A stretch of DNA of 64,000 bases from Granulicella sapmiensis (GTDB lineage Bacteria; Acidobacteriota; Terriglobia; Terriglobales; Acidobacteriaceae): the NCBI GenBank assembly GCA_026225395.1, contig JAMFSR010000013.1, positions 1-64,000 of the forward strand. The letters run 5' to 3'. This document shows positions 9,701-17,435 of this stretch, one piece after another. How positions within the stretch are numbered: position 1 is the stretch's first letter; every line of letters starts with the position of its first letter. The notes under the pieces are model-generated. The model had not been told where the DNA came from and ran no database searches. It saw nothing but the letters and a program-made list of their open reading frames with translations. Both the position numbers and the translations under genes were made by a program.

Positions 9701-10759
9701 TTCCAGACAGCGACGGCTGTTCCTGGGTCGTTTTATGCCGGAGGAAGTCAGCCGAACTCGGCAAACAACACTCTGCTCAGTAGCCAAATTTCTAATCCGT
9801 TCTACATCGGAAATCTCGGCAGTCTTCAGTTGAGCGATCCCGTGTACTACAACATGCTCAGCAAGAGCAACTACTCGACGACCGCGACGCTTCCAATCTC
9901 CGACTTTGTTCGCCCTTATCCTCAGATAAGCAATCTTCGCTTTTATCCCTCTGTCGGCACCTCGCAGTTTCAGGAATTTCAAGCCAACGTGAGCAAGCGG
10001 ATCAGCAATGGGCTAGTCGCCAACTTCGCTTATCAGAAGAACCTCCAATATGATCGTGATTTCTACGAAAACCAGTTCGATGCGCGTCCCAGTCTCGAAT
10101 CCAGTCTTATTAGCCCACCATGGCGCATGACCGGAACGTGGGTCTACACCTTTCCGTTCGGAAGGACACAGAAGTTCGCCAGGGACGGCGTGATGAGCAC
10201 GATACTTGGAGGGTTCAGGCTGTCCGGGTCGTGGGAAGCAAATCCAGGAACGCTGCTTACGTTTTCAGGAAACGGATCGCCGAATGGAACACCGAACATC
10301 TTCTTCATCGGGAATCCAAATAGCATTCGCATCCGGAACAACAGTTCCTTCAACACCTCTGGAACAACACCCACCATTTATGGCTTCAATACGCAAGCGG
10401 CAACTGCAGTTTCATCTAGCGTGAATGGGATTGTCACTTGCAGCTACACAGGCACTGGTTTCGTCTTGAACACTACGTGTCAGCCTAATAACTATAATCT
10501 GCGTGATTTTCCGAGGCATGTCGAAGGTGTTCGGTCGGAGGATCTTGAGAACTGGAACGCCAATCTCGGAAGGACGTTCAATCCCAACGAGCGACTCAAG
10601 GTTGAGGCTCGCGCTGACCTCTACAACGCCTTCAACCATCAACGGGTAGCTGCGGTTGGTGGCGCACAGATGAATCCAACGAACTCGCAATTTGGGCAAG
10701 TCACCTCGGACAACGGCAATGGACGCGAAATTATTTATCAATTGCTGATGACCTTCTAG
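6755..10759 (+). CDS. TonB-dependent receptor with carboxypeptidase-regulatory N-terminal domain (Oar-like)
   Basis: The 1,334-residue protein starts with GTG 6755, with AGGAG about eight bases upstream. A signal peptide (FLSLMIAFASAILLSLPVSARAQ) is followed by a carboxypeptidase-regulatory Ig-like domain (about residues 45-135; ISGIVTDSSGASVPHASV, TNDTGYYELRDLNPGTYEI), a plug domain (about 140-260), and a long beta-barrel ending in an aromatic strand, YQLLMTF. This is the acidobacterial receptor type that takes up large ligands, often oligosaccharides, across the outer membrane with TonB energy. Its own promoter has a LacI-type operator, and a GH92 gene follows. It is the only outer membrane importer in the window, so it is the likely entry point for the glycan degraded by the neighbouring enzymes. 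The ligand is not known. Confidence 0.93.
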   Translation: MTKTTAILRILNHFTRRMNRESFLSLMIAFASAILLSLPVSARAQTGTGQGVISGIVTDSSGASVPHASVAIRNNSTNVIIKVTTNDTGYYELRDLNPGTYEISIDASGFEKMIDSGVILEADDHPSINLALKLGSHNETIVVNGISPLIDTQSAGIGQVLTSEEMSALPNGQAPIWLAMLSPGVQSNYAQNYQLGGADPSWNGGGPQFGAFGRIGANEFSLDGAPNMSNQRGQAINLSAEELGQTSVNITQFDASVGHTYGISLTQTTKSGTNDLHGGLRYRRYDLRYFAKQHFQRLNYIYAVGRDGCKTNPSTAQCQLDQNQFGYPGSHMNYGDAGIGGPVFIPKLFDGRNKLFFFVGVLMENPNNASSNTIAVPSTQDKAGNFSDLGCAAGQTAPCGAPVSSAPVNAQSLFTAAGCSTYYGQYQLYNPYSVTMVNGRPSRTPFCGNVIPSNLISTLPLVKTINSYLPAPNYGTAPTGNNFIYEAGGYNQYREVTNRYDYAVNNADHIFFRWSRGHYTLHNSTFLQNNFMGYHQDKWIDIGALGWSHILSPKTFVDVTVGGMNYNGGGFTYPSEQQLPSTLGLPTYVDQYAGSAAQFPILSISSYQQIGGTDFNNPIYRTLAFRGNLTTVRGSSTWRAGAEWRQQHVDIGGPGAANTTVGPSGQYSFDATYTQQNDGSNADCANGCNLGLPGASSTGPSYAAFLMGVQTTSTVTTVPETARSNPYYAFYAGDTWRVSRKLTLVPGVRYEFEYGPTEKHNRQIVGWDPNAPLTISAIAQTAYQAALGAATAAQRAVLPSNLEIKGGPIYAGVNGASTRQWENNWRILPRIGAAYSINSTTVIRAGVGMYYDTLNVLNESSTIDTDGFTASTTSASSTTYGANFVPGVSPLANPFPLSNGTRFAPSVGSSLGADYYAGTVATGTTIGIYPHDREPARSARVQFSIEHQIGRSLVVQLAYVGSRTTNITLDGNQNNTRTQASGFQTATAVPGSFYAGGSQPNSANNTLLSSQISNPFYIGNLGSLQLSDPVYYNMLSKSNYSTTATLPISDFVRPYPQISNLRFYPSVGTSQFQEFQANVSKRISNGLVANFAYQKNLQYDRDFYENQFDARPSLESSLISPPWRMTGTWVYTFPFGRTQKFARDGVMSTILGGFRLSGSWEANPGTLLTFSGNGSPNGTPNIFFIGNPNSIRIRNNSSFNTSGTTPTIYGFNTQAATAVSSSVNGIVTCSYTGTGFVLNTTCQPNNYNLRDFPRHVEGVRSEDLENWNANLGRTFNPNERLKVEARADLYNAFNHQRVAAVGGAQMNPTNSQFGQVTSDNGNGREIIYQLLMTF

Positions 10760-10765
10760 CAGAGC

Positions 10766-10821
10766 GGGCACCCCATCACTCACAACGATCGATAGATCTT
10801 ATGTGAGTGGAAGGGGTGCCC
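10766..10821 (+). terminator. Long stem-loop after the TonB receptor gene
   Basis: GGGCACCCC-ATCACTCACA (10766-10784) pairs with TGTGAGTGGAAGGGGTGCCC (10802-10821) with a small internal mismatch and a loop of about 17 bases. The run after it (TAATCTTTATCT) is only modestly T-rich, so termination may be partial and allow some transcription into the GH92 gene. Confidence 0.55.
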
Positions 10822-10885
10822 TAATCTTTATCTCCGTTACTAACGTTCGGCGAAGTATGTAATTGATGTCTCAGGGAGAGTTCGG

Positions 10886-13213
10886 ATGATTTCGCGCCGA
10901 AAGTTTACTGCGGGGAGTGTAGCTGCTTCCTTTTTCGGATTGAGGGCGCTGCGCTCGCAAGCCAGAATATCGAGCACTGAGGAAACGCCGCCTGTCCCTG
11001 TTGATACCGTCTCGCAGTTCGTTCAACCTAAGATAGGAACGGGCGGCCACGGCCATTGTTATCCTGGCGCCACGGTTCCGTTCGGGATGGTGCAGCTCAG
11101 TCCAGACACCTTCAACAAGGGTTGGGATTGGTGTTCCGGGTATAACTACTCCGATGATTCGATCATGGGCTTCAGCCATACCCATCTGAGCGGAACCGGC
11201 ATCGGAGACATGTTGGACGTTCTGATTATGCCGTGTGCGGGCAAAGTCAAACTGGAACCGGGCACTAGGGAACATCCGGAATCAGGGTACAGGTCGCGAT
11301 TCTCGCATAGTGAGGAAGAGTCGGCCCCCGGCTACTATTCCGTCTTGTTGAGAGATTATGCGATCCGCGCGGAGCTCACTGCGACTTCCCGTGCTGGGAT
11401 GCATCGCTATACGTTTCCCAAGAACAAGGAGAGCCATTTCATCCTTGACCTTGACCACGGTTACGATGACGGGCCAGGAGTTGTGCGGTGGGCAAACCTC
11501 AAAGTAGTCGGCAGAGACACGCTCGTCGGAGGGAAGAGCACAAACCGCTGGGCGGCCGGTAGAGAGATATTTTTCGCGATGAAGTTTTCCCGTCCATTCG
11601 ATCGTATCGAGCTCATTGCAGATGGAAAGCCTGTCTCAGATAGTTCGCAAGCCACCCAAGCCAAATCACTCAAAGCTGTCATCTATTATGCGACCGCTGA
11701 CAAAGAGCAAATCCAGGTTAAGACGGGCATCTCAGGAGTTGACTCTGACGGAGCTATAGGAAACCTTCTTGCGGAAATGGCTGATTGGAACTTCGATGGC
11801 GTTCGTAAGAGCGCTGCTGAAATTTGGGAGAAAGAACTATCGCGTATTCGGGTGGCTGGCGGAACACAGAAGCAACGCGAAATCTTCTATACCGCTCTTT
11901 ATCACAGCATGGTGGCTCCCACGCTCTTCGATGATGTGGATGGACGATATCGGGGAATGGACGGCGCAAACCACAAACTTGCGGCAGGTGAGCATAACTT
12001 CAGCACCTATTCGCTTTGGGATACCTATCGCGCAGTTCACCCACTCCTTACGATTGCCTACCCGGATCGAGTCCCTGCGCTCGTGAATTGTTTGATCCGT
12101 ATGGCTGGTGAGAGCTCGTTTGGCATGCCGATTTGGCCGCTGCAAGCGAAGGAAACCCAGTGTATGACTGGCTTTCACTCTGCAACCGTGATCGCTGAAG
12201 CGATCGCGAAAGGGCTTCCCAATATAGATGTGCAAGGCGCCTATGCTGTCATGAAGAAGGAAGCTTCTGTCAACGAGCGTCGTGGGCTGCCCCTTTATCG
12301 GAAGTACGGATATATTCCTTGCGATCTCTATAAGGAATCGGTCAGCACCACCCTTGATTATGCCTATAACGATTGGGCAGTAGCGCGAGTTGCGGAGGCG
12401 GCCGGCGAAAAATCAGATGCGACCATGTTTCGGGAAAGATCACTCGCATACCGAAACTTGTACGATCGCTCGACCGGATTTATGCGGCCGAAGTTGGCGA
12501 CGGGAGATTGGGCAGTTCCGTTTGCAAATAATGAGATGGGTCATTCGTCCCAGTGGCGAGACTATACCGAGTCGAATCCCTGGCAGGCAACGTTTGCCGT
12601 TCAGCACGATCCCTCTGGATTGGCAGACTTGATGGACGGACGGGACAAGCTCGCAGAAAAGCTGGATAGCATTTTCAGCGCGAGCTCAGTGCTTCCTCCG
12701 GATGCTCCCTCTGACATAGCAGGCCTGGTGGGGCAGTATGCCCACGGGAACGAACCCAGCCACCATATCGCATACCTCTACACCTATGCGGGGCAGGCGC
12801 ATAAAGCGCAGGAGAGGCTTTGGAGTCTGATGGAGACGATGTATGACAACCAACCTGATGGCTTGGCCGGTAACGAAGATTGTGGCCAGATGTCTGCATG
12901 GTACGTCATGAGTGCGATGGGTTTCTATGCCGTTGACCCGATTAGCGGCAACTATGTTTTCGGCACGCCCTTGTTCGATAAAGTATCGATCGATGTGGGT
13001 CACGGAAAACACTTTATCTTAGAAACGCAAAGGTCGTCTCCTTCCGACAAATACATCGACAGCATTGCCTTCAATGGTGCCGGTTATGACCGGATCTGGT
13101 TTCGCCATGAGGATCTCGCTGCGGGTGGCCAGTTTGTTCTCAGAATGTCGAACAATCCGAATCCTACATTTGGCAGCTCTTCGAATCTCGTTCCGCCTTC
13201 CATGTCATTTTAG
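10886..13213 (+). CDS. GH92 family glycosidase (alpha-1,2-mannosidase type) 1, Tat-exported
   Basis: The 775-residue product begins with a Tat signal (SRRKFTAG) and has the GH92 pattern: QFVQPKIGTGGHGHCYPGA near the N-terminus, FSHTHLSGTG, YSLWDTYRAVHP in the middle, and GNEDCGQMSAWYVMS near residues 660-675, where the catalytic acid glutamate of the family lies. GH92 enzymes are calcium-dependent exo-acting alpha-mannosidases that trim mannose from mannans or N-glycans. GGAGAG precedes ATG 10886. It follows the receptor gene by 126 bases with a stem-loop between, so it is likely the second gene of that unit. It is convergent with GH2 1. The exact linkage is not predictable here. Confidence 0.92.
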   Translation: MISRRKFTAGSVAASFFGLRALRSQARISSTEETPPVPVDTVSQFVQPKIGTGGHGHCYPGATVPFGMVQLSPDTFNKGWDWCSGYNYSDDSIMGFSHTHLSGTGIGDMLDVLIMPCAGKVKLEPGTREHPESGYRSRFSHSEEESAPGYYSVLLRDYAIRAELTATSRAGMHRYTFPKNKESHFILDLDHGYDDGPGVVRWANLKVVGRDTLVGGKSTNRWAAGREIFFAMKFSRPFDRIELIADGKPVSDSSQATQAKSLKAVIYYATADKEQIQVKTGISGVDSDGAIGNLLAEMADWNFDGVRKSAAEIWEKELSRIRVAGGTQKQREIFYTALYHSMVAPTLFDDVDGRYRGMDGANHKLAAGEHNFSTYSLWDTYRAVHPLLTIAYPDRVPALVNCLIRMAGESSFGMPIWPLQAKETQCMTGFHSATVIAEAIAKGLPNIDVQGAYAVMKKEASVNERRGLPLYRKYGYIPCDLYKESVSTTLDYAYNDWAVARVAEAAGEKSDATMFRERSLAYRNLYDRSTGFMRPKLATGDWAVPFANNEMGHSSQWRDYTESNPWQATFAVQHDPSGLADLMDGRDKLAEKLDSIFSASSVLPPDAPSDIAGLVGQYAHGNEPSHHIAYLYTYAGQAHKAQERLWSLMETMYDNQPDGLAGNEDCGQMSAWYVMSAMGFYAVDPISGNYVFGTPLFDKVSIDVGHGKHFILETQRSSPSDKYIDSIAFNGAGYDRIWFRHEDLAAGGQFVLRMSNNPNPTFGSSSNLVPPSMSF

Positions 13214-13261
13214 GACCCTTCTTTCAAGAATTTAGGATTTCTCAATCGTACTTCCCGGTTA

Positions 13262-13291
13262 ATGAAGCACTGTGGCCTATGAATGCTTCAT
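13262..13291. terminator. Inverted repeat between convergent GH92 and GH2 genes
   Basis: ATGAAGCA (13262-13269) pairs with TGCTTCAT (13284-13291). It lies between two convergent genes and could act as a short bidirectional terminator, though there is no clear T-run. Confidence 0.35.
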
Positions 13292-13303
13292 CAAGCGCAG
13301 TCC

Positions 13304-16300
13304 TCAGGTTGCCTCTACTTCAGAACTCAGAACCTTGATCAGGTTTGCCAGGAGTCGCCCGGCGATTGGATCCTGAGGGGCTTCAAAGAGCATCATCTCG
13401 CTCGCAATCAGTCGGCCTTTGCCCGCATTCAACTCCACCAGGGGAGACCCGTTGTACTTTGCCAGATCGGCAGGCGTCTTCAGGTAGCCGTGGATATCGA
13501 CCACTTCAGCAAGCATGTGTGTATCGGGCCGTCGGAAGTCGATCTGATACACGCCGCGACAAGCTCTCGGAAGGCGTCCTCCACCGAGTTCGAACCACGC
13601 GAGGTCCAACGGTTCGAGTCCATCGAACACCGGAGATTCGGGGATGTGCATGGAGACAATCTCGCCCGGACAGGCTCGGAACGCCTTGACCTGATCAGGA
13701 AAGAGTGACGGGAGCTTTGTGCCTGCATTCAGGAGGAGGACTCGTCCACCGGAGCCGACAAAGCTTCGCAGCTGGGCTTCCACCTTCGAGTCGCCCAACG
13801 CGGCTTCAGCGTTGGGAACAACGACGACTTCTTCTGGATGCGCCTCTGGAAAGGAGCCAATCTGCCGTCCGGTGATTGGCAGCACCGCGAGCTGCACACT
13901 GTTCTTTGAGACGAAGATGGCGACGGGAGGCTTTAGACCTTCATTCGCCCAGGAACGCGTGCCAATCGTGATGTCGTATGAGTTTTTACTCTGAACTCTG
14001 CCGTTCACTGCGAGGAACAGAGTGAGCTTGGCTTTGACGCGAGGAGATGGCAATTCGGCGGGCAATGACAGGGCGAACTCGCTCCACAGGTTTCGGTAAT
14101 ATCCGATTGTAGGGGTGGCCAGTGCGCCGGTTGCGAGTGTTGTGCTCCCACTCGTGACCTGCCAGAACAACTTCCCGGCGGGGAGGTCGTCACCGCTTTC
14201 CGAATCATTGGCGATGCATACCCGGACCTGGGTCTTGGATCCTGCATAGAAGTGCCGGCCATAGAGCTCTGCGCTGACCAATACCGGCTGCAGAGCAGCG
14301 CTGAGCGCGTGGTAGGTGGGGAACGGCTCGATGGTCTTGGCATTCCAGGCGTACTTGAACCAAGTGACATAGGCGAAGTGAAGAATTCCTGAACAATCCT
14401 CTCGATTGGTCCGTCGTATTACTTCAGCCAACTCCTTGGTCATGAACGACTGGCGTTCAAGAAACAGGGTTGGATCACGATTTTCGTAAGCCTCGGCTCC
14501 TATCAGAGACTGTGGAGTTTGATGTTGGAACAGATAGAACCGGGTAGGATGACCGTCGTCGTTTCTTGGATAACCGGTCGACATCTCCTGACTAATTAGT
14601 GGCCGGCCGGGGTAGGCCGCCTTCTTGCCGAACTCACCGTGGAAAAGGTGGAAGAAGGATGGCTCATACCAGCCATAGTAGCGGTGGGCATCATCGATAT
14701 CGCCATCATCGAAATCGCTTGGGCGAACGAGATTCTCGTACTCTTGACCAATTTCCTGACGGCAGTAGCTTGAGTCGCAGACGATGGGGCGAGTCGGGTC
14801 GGCCTTTCGCATGGAGCGAACCATATCGCTGAGGACCTCCCATTTCTGGCGCAAAAGAATTGGATCCTTTCGCGCCAGAACTTCAAACTTCATCTCGTTA
14901 TTGACTGTCCAAAGAATCAGGGAGGGGTGATTGCGGTGCTTGCGAATGAGGGAGAGGAACTCGCTCTTCCATGCCGATAGTAGCTCCTTAGATGGCAGGT
15001 CTCCTTCAAGCATTAGCCATGGCCAGGTGCCCTCGTATGAGACAGCCATGCCCACTTCGTCGGCTGCATCCAGCCAACCTGTGGTGTAAGGGACAGTATG
15101 CGATCGCGTCGCAACAACGTTGCCCGCTTTTGCGAGTTGCATAAACCGCTTTGCGAGTTCTGTGTCGTTTGGTCGCAGAGCATTTGGAAAGTGATTGGCG
15201 CCGCGCAGCCAGAAAGGACGGCCATTGAGCATAAGGCGCCCTTTGTCAGTCGTGAATGTGCGGAATCCGAACGTAGTCTTGTGCGTATCGAGGATTGTAT
15301 CGCCGGAGGTCAAGGTAACCTCCAGGACGTACAGATGCGGCTCGCGAGGAGACCAGAGCTTAGGGCGTAGTGTGGGAGTCGTCAGGTGTAACACCTCCGG
15401 GCTTGAGCCGACGGATTGCAGTGCTGCCTGCTTCGCAGAGTAAAGTTGTGTTCCGTCTGTGGAGGTGATCGTGTAGGAGACGGAAACATCACTTTTGGCA
15501 GCCGCGGCATTGAGGATCGTGGCTTCGAAATCGAGACCGTTGAGACGTGGCTTGGTGTAAACCTCCTGGACACAAACCTCGTTAGTCACCAATAACATGA
15601 CGGGTTGCCAGATTCCACCGGCATCATTCGGGTACATGCCATGCGGCAATGAGGAGAGCATCTCGCTTGTGACCTCGACGGTAACAGCAACGCCCAAAAC
15701 CTGGTTCTTGGCGTTCTGACTCCCAAAATGTCCCACGACGTGAACCGCAAGAACATTTTGGCCGGGCTTTAGCGCATGGCTGACATCGCAGCGGACCTCT
15801 CCGAACATGCCGATATGAGAGCCGACATGGATGCCGTTCACCCATACGTCTGCGATCTTGGCGACGGCGTCGAAGCAGAGTTCGAAGCGGCGGTTCGAGA
15901 TGGAGGACGGGAGATTGACATAGTGCCGGTACCAACCGCCTTTGGTCGTCCGCCAATCGAAGGTGTATCCATCTAACCGGTTGAGTTCCGCTCCATAGAG
16001 TTGGTCGGAAATGCCCTTCGAGGCAGAGACGCCCTTGAGTTTCGGAAAGCCGGTTTCATCGTGCAACCAGGAAAGAGTTGGAGTCCAGAAGTTGGGAACG
16101 TCCATGACATGCCATTGGCGGTCGTTCAGGACTTCCGATTGCGGAGTCATCGATGGTGCGAGATCCTGATCCGGAAGAAAGAGCCAGCTTCCGTCGAGCG
16201 AACAGGCGACGCGTGGCTGGTCGAGCGAGGGTAGCGTGGCAGGAAGATAGGCATTGCGTTGGCGGTTACGAAGCTGATTTTTGTCGAGCTTCGGCGCGGT

Positions 16301-16966
16301 CCATACGGAGTTACCGAGGGCATCCACGACCGAAGCGTCTTCCGCAGAAAGACCATTCGACTTCACATTACGGAATTCGGCGGGGAGCCAACCGCCGCCG
16401 ATCGATACGCCTCCTTCGGACCAAGGTGCCTCATCATCGATTACGTTGATGTATGGGGTAGAGTCATTGTTCAGGAAAATGAGAATTCGACTGCCACGAG
16501 TGACGACACGAAGGGTATACCATTCGCCGGGAACAGGATGAAATGGTAAGGGTGCGATGCCGAGAAATTTCGCCGCGCCGTCAGGTCCGTAACGAGCCAG
16601 ATAGAGGTGGTCATTGTCGCCACCACGCACAGCGAATACGTATCTACTGTCGCGATCCCGGCACCTGATGCTGCCCCATATCTGTACTTCGGACACTCCG
16701 TGTGGAGCTCTGCCTTCGAATGAGAGCTCGCAATCGCCATACATCTGCTGCTCAATGATGAAGCCGTCCTGAACGATGGTGGAATCTTGCAGGTGCTGTA
16801 ATACGATTCTTCCGTACGACTTCCACGTCGCAGCCCGGGGTTCTGTGGATGCCGAACTTTGAAGGAAAGGCGACAGCGAGGCCGGCGCTTCGGCGTGGAC
16901 TTTGTTAGTCCACGCATAGGCGGTTGCGGCAGAGACCTGACCGAGAAACCTTCTTCTTGAGAGCAT
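13304..16966 (-). CDS. GH2 family glycoside hydrolase 1 with N-terminal concanavalin-like domain, Tat-exported
   Basis: The 1,220-residue protein has a Tat signal (SRRRFLGQVSAATAYAW), then a domain resembling DUF1080/LamG sugar-binding folds (about residues 45-205; GEWYTLRVVTRGSRILIFLN), the GH2 jelly-roll domain (about 250-420), the Ig-like domain (about 430-570) and the TIM barrel. The acid/base is Glu691 in WTVNNEM, and the nucleophile should be Glu794 in LISQEMS. About 250 further C-terminal residues include a Rossmann-like glutamine-amidotransferase-type fold (VVVVPNAEAALGD). Start ATG 16966 has AGAGGA six bases upstream. The subfamily (beta-galactosidase, beta-mannosidase or other) cannot be told from sequence alone. 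It is divergent from GH2 2 across a region with two operators. Confidence 0.88.
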   Translation of the reverse strand: MLSRRRFLGQVSAATAYAWTNKVHAEAPASLSPFLQSSASTEPRAATWKSYGRIVLQHLQDSTIVQDGFIIEQQMYGDCELSFEGRAPHGVSEVQIWGSIRCRDRDSRYVFAVRGGDNDHLYLARYGPDGAAKFLGIAPLPFHPVPGEWYTLRVVTRGSRILIFLNNDSTPYINVIDDEAPWSEGGVSIGGGWLPAEFRNVKSNGLSAEDASVVDALGNSVWTAPKLDKNQLRNRQRNAYLPATLPSLDQPRVACSLDGSWLFLPDQDLAPSMTPQSEVLNDRQWHVMDVPNFWTPTLSWLHDETGFPKLKGVSASKGISDQLYGAELNRLDGYTFDWRTTKGGWYRHYVNLPSSISNRRFELCFDAVAKIADVWVNGIHVGSHIGMFGEVRCDVSHALKPGQNVLAVHVVGHFGSQNAKNQVLGVAVTVEVTSEMLSSLPHGMYPNDAGGIWQPVMLLVTNEVCVQEVYTKPRLNGLDFEATILNAAAAKSDVSVSYTITSTDGTQLYSAKQAALQSVGSSPEVLHLTTPTLRPKLWSPREPHLYVLEVTLTSGDTILDTHKTTFGFRTFTTDKGRLMLNGRPFWLRGANHFPNALRPNDTELAKRFMQLAKAGNVVATRSHTVPYTTGWLDAADEVGMAVSYEGTWPWLMLEGDLPSKELLSAWKSEFLSLIRKHRNHPSLILWTVNNEMKFEVLARKDPILLRQKWEVLSDMVRSMRKADPTRPIVCDSSYCRQEIGQEYENLVRPSDFDDGDIDDAHRYYGWYEPSFFHLFHGEFGKKAAYPGRPLISQEMSTGYPRNDDGHPTRFYLFQHQTPQSLIGAEAYENRDPTLFLERQSFMTKELAEVIRRTNREDCSGILHFAYVTWFKYAWNAKTIEPFPTYHALSAALQPVLVSAELYGRHFYAGSKTQVRVCIANDSESGDDLPAGKLFWQVTSGSTTLATGALATPTIGYYRNLWSEFALSLPAELPSPRVKAKLTLFLAVNGRVQSKNSYDITIGTRSWANEGLKPPVAIFVSKNSVQLAVLPITGRQIGSFPEAHPEEVVVVPNAEAALGDSKVEAQLRSFVGSGGRVLLLNAGTKLPSLFPDQVKAFRACPGEIVSMHIPESPVFDGLEPLDLAWFELGGGRLPRACRGVYQIDFRRPDTHMLAEVVDIHGYLKTPADLAKYNGSPLVELNAGKGRLIASEMMLFEAPQDPIAGRLLANLIKVLSSEVEAT

Positions 16967-17043
16967 TGCGAATCCTCTTGACTTCCGTTTTGCGCCGGCT
17001 TGGTTGCAAAGTCGCCATGTCGGTGGAATTTACACACATAGAT

Positions 17044-17078
17044 ATGGTTGCGATGTCATACGCGGGCAATTGTATCGT
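17044..17078 (+). promoter_or_regulatory. Operator overlapping a -35, distal copy
   Basis: ATGGTTGCGATGTCAT (17044-17059) contains TTGCGA, which can act as a -35. TGTATCGTAC follows at 17071-17080 as the -10 region, about 18-19 bases later. The layout repeats that at 17323-17356 and 33347-33380. A repressor bound here would cover the -35. Confidence 0.5.
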
Positions 17079-17322
17079 ACACCGCAGCTGGATAGGGAAG
17101 GGCCCAGCGATTCCCAATGCTCGACGACTATTGCGCAGGAATGTAAGTTTCGAGGGATCATGCAATTGCTGTACCAGTTCGGTCTGCTGGCAACGGACCC
17201 TATGACTGGCGGGATGCCTGAGGATTTTGTTCAGACATTGGTTGGTGACTGCTCAATTTCCGTAAACATATTGTCATTCCCATTTACCCTCTATTCCGTT
17301 TGCTATTTTTTGATTTCCCGAA

Positions 17323-17356
17323 GTGGTTGCGATGTCATATCTGCCGACTGTATAGT
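17323..17356 (+). promoter_or_regulatory. Operator overlapping a -35, proximal promoter of GH2 2
   Basis: GTGGTTGCGATGTCAT (17323-17338) embeds TTGCGA at 17327-17332. TATAGT at 17351-17356 follows after 18 bases. This gives a leader of about 75 bases to the GH2 2 start. Confidence 0.6.
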
Positions 17357-17420
17357 ACGTTCACTCGAGTCATGGGATGATCGAACTCTCTCATGCCTCG
17401 GTCGTAATGTGTCGAGAATG

Positions 17421-17429
17421 AGGAGGAGG
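17421..17429 (+). promoter_or_regulatory. Ribosome binding site that fixes the GH2 2 start
   Basis: AGGAGGAGG lies six bases before GTG 17436. It also lies inside the reading frame that would follow ATG 17418, which has no such site, so GTG 17436 is favoured. Confidence 0.6.
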
Positions 17430-17435
17430 CTACGA

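Larger units (their letters stand above)
16967..17435. other. Divergent regulatory region between two GH2 genes
   Basis: The 470-base region has no gene. It carries two operator-promoter modules (17044-17078 and 17323-17356) that are near copies of each other and both point rightward, plus an AGAGGA ribosome binding site for the leftward GH2 1 gene near 16973-16978. A long frame runs through it in phase with GH2 2, but it lacks a supported start. Confidence 0.55.

Noticed and set aside
10766..10821. Riboswitch before the GH92 gene
   Set aside because: The only structure is a long simple hairpin right after a stop codon; no conserved riboswitch core is visible.
10853..10875. A tenth operator copy before GH92 1 (ATGTAATTGATGTCTC)
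   Set aside because: Only 9 of 16 positions agree with the motif, and the central CG is missing.
17004..17435. N-terminal extension of GH2 2 by 144 codons
   Set aside because: It would cover both operators and the promoters, and has no signal peptide or ribosome binding site. AGGAGGAGG fixes the start at GTG 17436.
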